Positions 1 through 8,311 of a stretch of 64,000 nucleotides of DNA are shown here, in pieces. Positions within the stretch are counted from its first letter, which is position 1; each line of letters opens with the position of its first letter. The stretch is from Gammaproteobacteria bacterium. Lineage in GTDB: Bacteria; Pseudomonadota; Gammaproteobacteria; Ga0077536. The stretch is taken from assembly GCA_024235015.1 (NCBI GenBank), contig JACKNG010000001.1, forward strand, positions 785,139 to 849,138, given 5' to 3'. The translations under genes were made by a program, and so were the position numbers. The notes beneath the pieces were generated by a model. That model did not search any database, was not told the origin of the DNA, and saw only the letters and a program-made list of their open reading frames with translations.

Positions 1-1
1 C

Positions 2-85
2 GGACTCAAGCGTACCTTGATCCTGAAGAAATTCCGCACCGCCGGACAGCTGCGCGACTACCTCGAAACCATCAACTGGCAGTAA
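2..85 (+). CDS. C-terminal fragment of an unidentified protein
   Basis: The window opens inside a reading frame that ends at a TAA stop; only the last 27 residues are visible, ending DYLETINWQ. The fragment is basic then acidic and shows no motif I recognise. It stops 19 nt before the start of the PP2C-like phosphatase and on the same strand, so the two may be co-transcribed. The gene start lies outside the window. Confidence 0.5.
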   Translation, partial: GLKRTLILKKFRTAGQLRDYLETINWQ

Positions 86-104
86 CGTCTCTCCGTCCCC
101 ATCC

Positions 105-911
105 ATGACCCCACCCTGCAGCTTCACCGGCGTCTCGCTCGATACACCGGCGACGATCGCCGCCTGCGGTTTCGACGTCGCCATGCTGACGCGTGCCTGC
201 CCGGGCCGTGAACAGGCCAACCAGGACGGCGTGCTGCTCCTGGCCTACGGTGACGACACCCTGATCGCGGCGGTTGCCGACGGTGCCGGCGGCTATCCGG
301 ATGGCGACGCCGCGAGCGGCGCAGCGCTCGCCGCCTTGCACGATGCCTGCCTCGCCGACACCAGCCTCGCGCCGCGCGCCGCCATCCTCAACGGTTTCGA
401 AGCCGCCCATGCCGCGATCAAGACACGCGGCGCAGGCGGTGCCACCACCCTCGTCGCAGTCGAACTCAACGGCACCACCCTGCGCACCTACCACGCCGGC
501 GACAGCGGCGTGCTGGTCGTCGGCCAGCGCGGGCGAGTCAAGCTGCAGAGCGTGTTCCACTCGCCGACCGGTTATCTGGTCGAGGCCGGCCTGCTCGACG
601 AGGCCGAGGCGCTGCACCACGAGCACCGCCACATGGTGTCCAACCTGCTCGGCATGGAGCCGATGTCGGTCGAGATCGGCTCACCCCTCGAACTGGCCGC
701 ACGCGACACCGTGGTCATCGCGAGCGACGGCCTCTACGACAACCTCTACGTCGACGAGATCGTCGAGACCGCGCGCAAGGGCCCCCTCGGCGCCTGCTGC
801 AGCGCGCTCGCAGCGACCGCGGCGCGGCGCATGCACGGCGAGGCCGACAGCGATGCGCCCAGCAAGCCCGACGACCTCAGCGTGATCGTGTTGCGCCGTG
901 CGCGCCCGTGA
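105..911 (+). CDS. PP2C-family serine/threonine protein phosphatase
   Basis: A 268-residue soluble protein with the spaced metal-binding motifs of PPM/PP2C phosphatases: DGAGG (59-63), GDSG (132-135), ASDGLYDN (206-213) and a terminal DDLS (256-259). The acidic residues in these motifs normally hold two Mn/Mg ions that activate water for dephosphorylating Ser/Thr residues. The usual first RxxxNQD-like motif is represented by REQANQD (35-41). There is no transmembrane segment or sensor domain, so it resembles the short, stand-alone bacterial PP2C enzymes that oppose a kinase. No kinase is visible nearby. Its 3' end overlaps the convergent SET-domain gene by about 230 nt. Confidence 0.85.
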   Translation: MTPPCSFTGVSLDTPATIAACGFDVAMLTRACPGREQANQDGVLLLAYGDDTLIAAVADGAGGYPDGDAASGAALAALHDACLADTSLAPRAAILNGFEAAHAAIKTRGAGGATTLVAVELNGTTLRTYHAGDSGVLVVGQRGRVKLQSVFHSPTGYLVEAGLLDEAEALHHEHRHMVSNLLGMEPMSVEIGSPLELAARDTVVIASDGLYDNLYVDEIVETARKGPLGACCSALAATAARRMHGEADSDAPSKPDDLSVIVLRRARP

Positions 912-1424
912 AGCACGGCGTGCGCGCGGGGCGCGGCCATCGAGACGCCGCGCGACGTAGGCCGGCAGGGCGCCAAGCGCGCGGTAGCGCGCCACCACCA
1001 CGGCCGGCAACTCGTCGTAGTTGCCGATCTCGCCGCGACAGGCCGGGCTGCCGCACAGGCAGTGAAAACGAAACGGGAAGGCGACCTGGGTGAGGCCGTA
1101 GTCGAAGCTCAGCTCGGCACCGGCGGCGATGTCGACCAACGCGACGAGGAACACGCCGCGGCGCGTCACCGCGACGTAGCAGTTCGGTTCGCAGGCATGG
1201 TTGATGTAGTCGTCGGGCGTGCCCGAGTGGCCGAGGTAGCGGCCTTCGCCGACCTGCAGGAAGTCGTCGTGGCCACCGGCCGCCGCACGGGCGGACACCT
1301 GGTGTACATCCACCGCCGCGCCGCCGAAGCGGAGAACCCGCCGTCCGGCGGCGAGCGCCTCCAGGGTGAACACGCCGAGTCCGCCGCACGACGACTTCAC
1401 CTCGATCCGCGGATAGCGCGCCAT
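681..1424 (-). CDS. SET-domain protein (putative protein-lysine methyltransferase)
   Basis: Residues about 5-131 form a compact SET domain: an N-terminal GLGVFTLEALAAG segment, the cofactor-binding NHxCEPNC motif (75-82), ELSFDYG (104-110, the catalytic tyrosine region) and a post-SET-like cysteine cluster CxCGSPxCRG (122-131). The family transfers methyl groups from S-adenosylmethionine to lysines; substrates of bacterial members are mostly unknown. I start at the ATG just ahead of the domain because upstream residues are low-complexity Arg/Ala. The frame stays open for about 75 codons antisense to the PP2C gene, giving an Arg/Ala-rich tail that may not be real conserved protein. Cysteine spacing is intact, so the enzyme looks functional. 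Confidence 0.75.
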   Translation of the reverse strand: MARYPRIEVKSSCGGLGVFTLEALAAGRRVLRFGGAAVDVHQVSARAAAGGHDDFLQVGEGRYLGHSGTPDDYINHACEPNCYVAVTRRGVFLVALVDIAAGAELSFDYGLTQVAFPFRFHCLCGSPACRGEIGNYDELPAVVVARYRALGALPAYVARRLDGRAPRARRASRARTAQHDHAEVVGLAGRIAVGLAVHAPRRGRCERAAAGAEGALARGLDDLVDVEVVVEAVARDDHGVACGQFEG

Positions 1425-1827
1425 GGCCGCGGCCCTCAATGACGGGGGTCGAGACGGGCGTGCCGGGCGTCCACCATGTGACACGGCGCCGTGCACGAAA
1501 CAAAATCGTTGCGCCCGCGCGTGCCTCGCGCACGCTGCGCACAGCCGGGCCACTTCGCCGGCTTCTGCATCAACCTGTTCACCGCGCCACTGTTGGACGC
1601 CGCGGGTGGCCGACCCACCGGGTGCGCGTCGTGCCGGGGCCGGGGCGTGCTCGGCGCGGCGGCGTTTTATCGGCTATCCCGGCGCAAAATGCAATCGAAA
1701 AATCGTGCCGGCGGGGCTGGCCCACGCGGCGCCGCGCGGCCCCCTGGGCACAGGTGTCGGGCCGCTGGGCCGAGCGCCGCGGGACTGCGTAAGATGCGAC
1801 CCTTCGGGGCCCACACAGGAGCGCACC
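1425..1827. other. 403-bp intergenic region between divergent genes
   Basis: This gap separates the SET gene (minus) from the GST gene (plus). I find no convincing gene. It contains a perfect 12-bp palindrome CACGGCGCCGTG (1482-1493) and a modest A+T-richer patch near 1670-1710, which could hold promoters, but no clear -35/-10 pair. The GST ribosome-binding site AGGAG lies at 1817-1821. Confidence 0.4.
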
Positions 1828-2454
1828 ATGATCACCCTCTACCATTGCGCCGGGGCGCGCTCGATGCGCTCGGTATGGCTGCTGCACGAGCTCGGCCTAG
1901 AGTTCGAGCTCGTCACCTTGCCGTTCAGCATGGCGGGGCTGCGCACGCCGGAATACCTGGCCATCTCGCCGCTCGGACGCGTGCCCTGCCTGGTCGACGG
2001 CGAGTTGCGCGTGATCGAGTCCGGCGCGATCTGCCAGTACCTGTGCGAGACCTATGACGACGGCGAACTCCATCGTCCGCCCGGCCATCCCGAACGCGTG
2101 GCCTGGCTGCAATGGCTGCACTACGCCGAGACCATCGCGGTGCACGGCGCCAGCCTGGTCCAGCAGCGCATCTTCATCGCCCCGGAAGATCGCTCGACGG
2201 TGGTGCAGAAGCTCGAGTCACGCCGCCTGCTCAAGGCACTCGAGGTGATCGACCAGGCATTGGGTACGCAGGACTACCTCCTGCCCAGCGGCTTCAGCGC
2301 GATCGATACCGCGGTCGGCTACAGCATCCACCTCGCCAGCGAACTGGTCGACATCGCGCATCTCGGTACGCTCGGCGCCTACTACGCGCGGTTGCGCGCC
2401 CGGCCGGCCTTCCAACGTTCGTTGGAACGCTCGCCGCTGGCCGGCGACGCCTGA
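1828..2454 (+). CDS. Glutathione S-transferase family protein
   Basis: A 208-residue protein of typical cytosolic GST length. The N-terminal thioredoxin-like half opens ITLYHCAGARSMRS, with Ser12 in the position where the family activates glutathione, a cis-proline loop (RVPCLVDG, 51-58) and the glutathione gamma-glutamyl-binding ESGAI motif (64-68). The C-terminal half is all-helical. These enzymes conjugate or reduce small electrophiles using glutathione; the substrate cannot be read from sequence. The frame is open far upstream, but the ATG chosen has AGGAG six bases upstream and gives the exact family N-terminus. Downstream lies a cluster of palindromic repeats and then a convergent gene. 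Confidence 0.9.
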   Translation: MITLYHCAGARSMRSVWLLHELGLEFELVTLPFSMAGLRTPEYLAISPLGRVPCLVDGELRVIESGAICQYLCETYDDGELHRPPGHPERVAWLQWLHYAETIAVHGASLVQQRIFIAPEDRSTVVQKLESRRLLKALEVIDQALGTQDYLLPSGFSAIDTAVGYSIHLASELVDIAHLGTLGAYYARLRARPAFQRSLERSPLAGDA

Positions 2455-2467
2455 GCGCGGACGACAG

Positions 2468-2657
2468 CGGTGTCTGACACCGATGACGACAGCGGTATCT
2501 GACACCGAGGAGCAAGCCGTCGATGCGCCGGTTTCGCGTCCGCCCGGTGGCAGACACCGGGCATCAAGTCGTTGACGTGCAGACCGCCGGTGTCTGACAC
2601 CGACGGTCAAGTCATTGAGCGGGCGGATGCCGTCGTGGCACGCGGTGTCCGACACCC
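2468..2657. repeat. Five copies of a near-palindromic 15-mer (CGGTGTCTGACACCG)
   Basis: Copies start at 2468, 2493, 2545, 2588 and 2643. Two are identical; the others differ by one to three bases. Each is a near-perfect inverted repeat around a central base, and spacing is irregular (25, 52, 43 and 55 bp), which excludes a CRISPR. The cluster fills the gap between two convergent genes (GST and the ThDP enzyme). It resembles REP/BIME-type extragenic palindromes that are mobilised by REP-associated tyrosine transposases; no such transposase is present here. A role in transcript ends or protein binding is possible. Confidence 0.75.
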
Positions 2658-2693
2658 CGAGCCAAGTGCTCGATCAGCGCCCGGCCCCGGCAG

Positions 2694-4361
2694 TCAGTCC
2701 GGCTTGCCGGCGACGAGCACCTCCACCAGGTGCGGGCCACCGGCGGCGCAGGCCTCGCCCACGGCCTCGGCCAGCGCGGCGGCAGTCGTCACCTGGCGCG
2801 CGCTGACCCCCATGCCCTGGGCCAGCTCGGTGAAACCGAGCACGGGTTCGCCCAGGTTCATGTGCGGGTAGGGCTTGTCGGTGACGATGCCGAAACGTGC
2901 GCGGTAGGTGTCCATGTTGTGCTTGAGGATGCGGTACTCGCGGTTGGCGAGGATCACGAACACGATGTCGAGCGCGTGGTGGGCGGCGGTCCACAGCGCC
3001 TGGATGGAATACATCGCCGAGCCGTCGCCGGAGAAGGCCACCACCGGCCGCCCCGGTTTGGCCACCGCCACGCCCAGCGCGCCGGCGACGCCCTGGCCGA
3101 TACCGCCACCACGGCCAGCGAAGTAATCGTCGCCGCGGCCGAGACCGAAGGCGCCGAGCACCTCGCCCGAACCCGTGATCGACTCGTCGACCAGCACGGC
3201 CTCGGCCGGCATCGCGCGCGCTACCGTGACGGCGGCCTCGGTCGCACTCATCGGCGAGCGCCCGGCGAGCTTGCCGAGCTGGTTCTCGAAGCGTGCGGCT
3301 TCGGCCGTGCGCAGTTCGACCAGGGCCGCCTGGCGCGCCACTGCGCTCTCGCGTGCGGCCGTGTCCGTGCGCTCGTCGAGTGCCGCGGCGAGCGCGTCGA
3401 ACACCGCCGGCAGGTGACCCACGAGGCCCAGGTGCAGGCTCAGGTTGGCGGCCAGGCGTGTAGGCGCGCTCTCCACCTGAACCACCACGCAGTCGTCGGC
3501 GAAGAACGGCGCGTGGTCGTACCAGACCTCCTCGAAGAACGGCCCGCCGAGCAGCAGCACGAGGTCGTGCGGCGCGAACAGCTCGGCGATCTTCTTCGCC
3601 TCGTAGGGCACGCGGCCACGGAAGTTGGGGTGGTCGAAGGGCAGCGGCTGGCGCGCGCGCAGGAACTCGACGTAGACGCTCGCGCCGAGGCGCTCGACGA
3701 GCGCGCGCAAGGCATCGGTCGCGCCCTGGGCGCAGATGTCGTCGCCGGCGACGATGGCCGGGTTGCGCGCGCTGGCGAGCAACTCGGCGAGCCGCGCGAC
3801 GGCCGCCGCCGACGGCGCGCAGTCACGGTGCAGGAGCCCCGCGGTGTCGGCGAGGATGTCGGTCTCCTGCTCCATGACGTTGATCGGCAGGGCGACGAAG
3901 ACCGGCCCGGCCGGCGGTTCGAGCGCGGTCTTGAAGGCGCGGCGCAGGATGGGCGCAAGCTCGTCCGCGCTGTTCGGCTCCGCCGCCCACTTGGTCACCG
4001 GCGCCGCCATGGCGACGAGATCGTGGCCCAGGATGGGATTGCGCAGGCGCATGCGGGTGTCCTGCTGGCCGGCGGTGACGACCAGCGGCGCGCCGCCCTT
4101 GAGCGCGCCGTAGAGCATGCCGATGGCGTTGCCGAGGCCGGGTGCGACGTGCAGGTTGGCGACACCGACCCGCCCCGCGGCCTGGGCATAGAAGGTCGCC
4201 GCCCCCACCGCCACGCCCTCGTGCAGGGCGACGTAGTAGTCGATGCCGGGATAGTCGATCAGGCTGTCGAGCACCGGGTTCTCGGTCGTGCCCGGGTTGC
4301 CGAAGATGGCTGTCACCCCGTGGGCCCGCAGGCTGTCCATGAACACTTCGCGTCCGCGCAT
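2694..4361 (-). CDS. Thiamine diphosphate-dependent enzyme, benzoylformate decarboxylase-like
   Basis: A 555-residue enzyme with the three-domain ThDP fold. The N-terminal half has GNPGTTENPVLDS (21-33) and the conserved glutamate that activates the cofactor in ALHEG (Glu48). The C-terminal half has the ThDP/Mg motif GDGS (445-448) followed 25 residues later by Asn473. The opening GNPGTTE block is closer to benzoylformate decarboxylase and related 2-oxoacid decarboxylases than to acetolactate synthase; no regulatory subunit gene is present. The ATG is preceded by GAGGGGA. It follows tamB by 68 nt on the same strand. Exact substrate unknown; a 2-oxoacid decarboxylase or C-C ligase/lyase is most likely. 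Confidence 0.8.
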   Translation of the reverse strand: MRGREVFMDSLRAHGVTAIFGNPGTTENPVLDSLIDYPGIDYYVALHEGVAVGAATFYAQAAGRVGVANLHVAPGLGNAIGMLYGALKGGAPLVVTAGQQDTRMRLRNPILGHDLVAMAAPVTKWAAEPNSADELAPILRRAFKTALEPPAGPVFVALPINVMEQETDILADTAGLLHRDCAPSAAAVARLAELLASARNPAIVAGDDICAQGATDALRALVERLGASVYVEFLRARQPLPFDHPNFRGRVPYEAKKIAELFAPHDLVLLLGGPFFEEVWYDHAPFFADDCVVVQVESAPTRLAANLSLHLGLVGHLPAVFDALAAALDERTDTAARESAVARQAALVELRTAEAARFENQLGKLAGRSPMSATEAAVTVARAMPAEAVLVDESITGSGEVLGAFGLGRGDDYFAGRGGGIGQGVAGALGVAVAKPGRPVVAFSGDGSAMYSIQALWTAAHHALDIVFVILANREYRILKHNMDTYRARFGIVTDKPYPHMNLGEPVLGFTELAQGMGVSARQVTTAAALAEAVGEACAAGGPHLVEVLVAGKPD

Positions 4362-4429
4362 CGTCCCCTCCCCTCGATTCAGGCCGACAGTATACGGTCC
4401 ACGGGCGCGGGCGGCCGGCGCCGCGCGCG

Positions 4430-7400
4430 TCAGTCGCCGAACCAGCTCGACGGGTCGAGCAGGTCGTCGGGCAGGAGCTCCTCGCGCTCGATGGAATAGA
4501 TGACGTCGGCGCCCTGGCGCACGCCCGATTCCGCCTCCACCGCCCAGTGCTGGGTGAGCTTGTAGTTGAGGAAGAACGACCACAGGCGGTCGAAGGGATT
4601 GAATTCCGAGCGCACCGCGAGCTTGGGGCCGATGCGCTTGCCCGCCGTGAAGGAGGTCTCGCGCGCGGTGCTGCCAGTGTTGACCGACAGTTCGTCGAGG
4701 CCGAAGGCATCGGCGACCTGGCTGGTCACCATCGACGAGCGCTCGGCGCCGAGGCTGAGCGCGGCACGCGCGATCAGCTTGCCCTCGCCGGACGACGCCT
4801 CGCTCAGGCCTTCGCCGGTGATGATGTAGGACAGCACCTCGGCATCGGGCAACGGCGGCTCGGAGAAGAGATCGAAACGCGGCGTGCGCACGTCGCCACT
4901 GACCAGCAGGCCGGCGACGATGTCGAGATCCGGGCGCACCGCGCGTACGTCGAGCGCGGGATTGTCGATCGGCCCGGCGAAGGTGAGGTGGCCGCGTTCG
5001 ATGCTGAGCTGCTGGCCGTAGGCCTCGTAGCCGCCCTCGACGATGCTGACCCGTCCTTCGCCGCGGCCGATGCCGTCGCCACGGGCCTTGGTCCAGCGCA
5101 GACCGCCGCCGAGGCGCGCCTCCAGCCCGGCGGCCGAGATGCGCACGTCGTCGCCGAGCTTCGCCTCGACGTCGCCGCTGACCTTGTCGACGAAGAAGTT
5201 CGCGCGCGGCTCGTCGGCGCCGCCGTCGGCACCCACGATGACCTCGTCGCCCGAGACCTCGACCGCCGAGTCGGGCAGGTGGCGCACGGCGACGTGCACG
5301 CGCGGCAGGGTGATACTGCCGCGGATGTCGGCATCGCCGTCGGCGTAGGTGAGCTCGAGGTCGGGCGAGACGTCGGCCTCGACGTCGGGCAGGCGCACCA
5401 CCCCGACGTGCTCGCCGTTGACGGCGAGGCGGCCGCGCCAGTCGTCGCCCGCGCCGCGTGCGAGCGTACCGTCGAGTTTCAGCACGCCGTCGGCGTTACC
5501 GAGGGTGCCGTCGAGGTCGAACTGACGGCCATCGCTGCTGGCGACGGCGAGGTCGAGATCGCTGAGCCGCATGCCGGTCGCCTGCAATTGCAGCATGCCG
5601 GCTTCCAGGCCCAGCTGCGCGGCCACCACCGGCGCCTGCATGCTGCCGCTGACCGTCCCGGCGAGGCGGGCGCGGCCGCGGCTGCCGGCGAGGTCGGGCA
5701 CGAATTCCTCCAGCCAGTCGAGGCGTTCGGCGAGGAGATCGAGGTGGCCATCGAGCGCGCTGCCATCGGCGGGATTCACGCTCAGCGCGCCGTCCAGCGT
5801 GACCCAGTCGCCGATCGCCCCGGCGGTGACGACGTCGAGGCGCGCGGCGTCGAGCACGAGGTCGGCCGTCAGGGACGGGATCGGGACCGTCTCCACGCTG
5901 CCGTCGGCGAGGCTCAGGCGCACCGTGCCGTCGGCCACGGCGAGCGCAGCGGTGGCGCGGTTCTCGCCATCGCTGCGGGCAACGTCGGCCTGGCCAGCGA
6001 GCGTACCGCTGAGCGCCAGGGTCGTCGGCAGGTAATCGGCGAGGAGGTCGAGCGGGATCGCCTCGAGCGCGATCGCGGCGCTGCCGTCCGCCGCGCCCCA
6101 CTGCGGCACCACGGTGCAGATCGCCGCCTCGCCCGAGGTCAGGCAGGCGCGCGCCAGGCGCAGGCCGTCGGCACCGTAGGCGAGCGCCGCCGGTGCCGCC
6201 AGCGCCCAGCCGCCGAAGTTGCCGAGACCGAGCGAGAGCTGGTCGAGCACGCCGTCCCACGCGCCATCGGCCCAGGCGCCGTGGGCGCCGATCTCGGCGC
6301 TGCGCGGACCGCCGCCGAGGGTGGCGTGCAGGGTATGGGCGGCCGGCGTGCCGTCGAGAGCGAGCGCGAGGTCGCCGATCGTCTCCCGCCCCTGGGCGAG
6401 GCCGTCGAGCGCCACCCGCACGCGCTGCGGCTCGTCGGCGCCGAGGTCGAGGGCGGCCTCGACCGTCGCCGTCGCGACGCGCAGGTCGGCATAACGAAGC
6501 GCACGCCCCTGCAGTTCGGCATCGACCACCGGCGTGTCGACGTGGCCGGCCAGACGGCCGTGACCGTCGATGGCGCCGGCCAGCTCCGGGACGAACTGGG
6601 CGAGGTCGCGCGCGGCGATGGTGAACGCGCCGTCGAGGGCGTCGCCGATGCGCACGTCGGCGGTCACGCGGTTGTCGCCGAGCGCGGCGTCGAGGTCGCG
6701 GATCGCGAGCGTGCCGTCGGTACGCTCGAGTTCGGCCCGTGCGACCAGGTCATGGCCGCGCCAGTCGCCGTGCAGGTCGTCCAGCACCAGCCGCCCGGAC
6801 GGCTCGCCGTCGACGACACGGCCGTCGAGCGCGCCGTGGAAACCGAGCCGGCCGGCCAGGCGCGGATCGGCACGTTCGAGATCGAGGTTCTGAGCGGTGA
6901 GGTCGAGCACCGCCGTGAGCGCCTCGCCGAGGCCAATCCGGCCGTGGGCGTCGAGCATCCCACCGAGCACCTCGGCGTGCAGGCCGGCGAGGTCGAGCCC
7001 GGTCTCGTCGAGTTCGGCCTGGCCACTCAGGGTCAGCGGACCGCGCCCGGGCAGGCTGCCGGCGGCCTCGAGCCCGATGGCCAGGTCCGCGCGCGTACCG
7101 TTGGCCTTCAGCGTGGCGTGTTCGAGTTCGAACACCGGCGCAGTCGGCGGCACGGCCGCGGCCTCCACGCGCAGGTCGAGATCGAGCCGCGGGGTGGCAG
7201 CGAGCGCGCTCACCCGCGCATCGAGGGTGCTGGCGAACGGCGCCGACCCCGCGTGTCGCAGGACCAGGGTGTCGCCCTGATAGTCGAAGTTCGCCGTGCC
7301 CGCCAGCAACGGCCAGGGCGCGTCGTCGGCGCCCTGCGCGCGCCACTGGATCTGCCCCTGCCAGGCGGTGCCGTCGTCGCGCTGCACGCGCCCGTCGAGG

Positions 7401-8311
7401 CCGAGTTCACGCTGACCGAGCGCGGCCAGCGTCGCCGGCGCCGCCACGCGGAGTTCGACCGCGCGCGGCGTTCCGGCGAGATGCACGGTGGTCGGGCCGA
7501 GGCTGTCGCCGCTCGCGGCATCGAGCACGTAGGGCGCGACGCGCCCGTCGAGCGTGAACGTCGGCGGCGTGGCCAGGGCGTCGACGACGCCGGCGAGGTG
7601 GACCTCGGCCGGTCCGCTCAGGCTGGCCTCGACGTGGACGGCATCGAGGCGGCCGGCCAGGCCGAGGGTCAGCGACAGCGGCGGCGACTGCCGCGGCAGG
7701 GTGGCATCGAGCTCGGCCGACAACGCCAGGATGTCACCGGCGGCGACCCCGGCCGTGCCCTGCACGGCGAAGTCGTCAGCTTCGACCGCCAGGCGCTCGA
7801 GCGTGGCGCGCTCGGCATCGATGCGCGCGCCCAGCGCAATGCGCCGGATCGCGGTGCGCGAGGTGTCCTGCACGACGACCAGGTTCTCGATCGCGAATTC
7901 GTCGACAACCACGGCGAGGGGCAGGGCCGGATAGGACGGCACCGCGGGGGGCGGACCGTCGCTCTCGCCGGGTGGCGGCGTGACCTCGATGTCGCGCGCG
8001 AACAAGCGCACGACGTGGACCTCGCCGTGCCACAACGCGGCCGGTCGCCAGGCCAGCTCGAGGCGCGCGATGCGCACGCGCAGGCCGTCCTGCTCGACCT
8101 GGAGATCGTCGACGCCGAGGGTGTCGACCAGACGGCCGCTGACCGCGGCGACGCGGTACCCCGGGCCGGCGGCCGCCAGCGCGGTGCGCACGGCCCAGGC
8201 GCTGCCGGCCGGGGTGGCCGCCACCCAGGCCAGCACCAGCACGGCGAGCAGGACCGGGACCAGGATGCCGCCGGCAACCACGGCGACGAGGCGTCGCGGG
8301 CGCAGCTTCAC
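4430..8311 (-). CDS. tamB: Translocation and assembly module protein TamB
   Basis: A 1293-residue protein with one N-terminal membrane anchor (about residues 9-33, rich in Val/Leu/Ala) followed by a huge periplasmic region of short beta-rich repeats (LDGRV/LDLDLRVEA-like strands) and a C-terminal DUF490 domain ending in ELLPDDLLDPSSWFGD. TamB spans the periplasm as a beta-taco groove and works with the Omp85-family TamA in outer-membrane protein assembly and in phospholipid transport to the outer membrane. Length matches the family (about 1250-1400). Its ATG overlaps the tamA stop codon in an ATGA, so the two are translationally coupled. Confidence 0.93.
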   Translation of the reverse strand: MKLRPRRLVAVVAGGILVPVLLAVLVLAWVAATPAGSAWAVRTALAAAGPGYRVAAVSGRLVDTLGVDDLQVEQDGLRVRIARLELAWRPAALWHGEVHVVRLFARDIEVTPPPGESDGPPPAVPSYPALPLAVVVDEFAIENLVVVQDTSRTAIRRIALGARIDAERATLERLAVEADDFAVQGTAGVAAGDILALSAELDATLPRQSPPLSLTLGLAGRLDAVHVEASLSGPAEVHLAGVVDALATPPTFTLDGRVAPYVLDAASGDSLGPTTVHLAGTPRAVELRVAAPATLAALGQRELGLDGRVQRDDGTAWQGQIQWRAQGADDAPWPLLAGTANFDYQGDTLVLRHAGSAPFASTLDARVSALAATPRLDLDLRVEAAAVPPTAPVFELEHATLKANGTRADLAIGLEAAGSLPGRGPLTLSGQAELDETGLDLAGLHAEVLGGMLDAHGRIGLGEALTAVLDLTAQNLDLERADPRLAGRLGFHGALDGRVVDGEPSGRLVLDDLHGDWRGHDLVARAELERTDGTLAIRDLDAALGDNRVTADVRIGDALDGAFTIAARDLAQFVPELAGAIDGHGRLAGHVDTPVVDAELQGRALRYADLRVATATVEAALDLGADEPQRVRVALDGLAQGRETIGDLALALDGTPAAHTLHATLGGGPRSAEIGAHGAWADGAWDGVLDQLSLGLGNFGGWALAAPAALAYGADGLRLARACLTSGEAAICTVVPQWGAADGSAAIALEAIPLDLLADYLPTTLALSGTLAGQADVARSDGENRATAALAVADGTVRLSLADGSVETVPIPSLTADLVLDAARLDVVTAGAIGDWVTLDGALSVNPADGSALDGHLDLLAERLDWLEEFVPDLAGSRGRARLAGTVSGSMQAPVVAAQLGLEAGMLQLQATGMRLSDLDLAVASSDGRQFDLDGTLGNADGVLKLDGTLARGAGDDWRGRLAVNGEHVGVVRLPDVEADVSPDLELTYADGDADIRGSITLPRVHVAVRHLPDSAVEVSGDEVIVGADGGADEPRANFFVDKVSGDVEAKLGDDVRISAAGLEARLGGGLRWTKARGDGIGRGEGRVSIVEGGYEAYGQQLSIERGHLTFAGPIDNPALDVRAVRPDLDIVAGLLVSGDVRTPRFDLFSEPPLPDAEVLSYIITGEGLSEASSGEGKLIARAALSLGAERSSMVTSQVADAFGLDELSVNTGSTARETSFTAGKRIGPKLAVRSEFNPFDRLWSFFLNYKLTQHWAVEAESGVRQGADVIYSIEREELLPDDLLDPSSWFGD

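Noticed and set aside
2468..2657. A CRISPR-like array of repeats.
   Set aside because: Only 15-bp units, with irregular spacers of 10-40 bp and no cas genes nearby; it is a palindromic repeat cluster.
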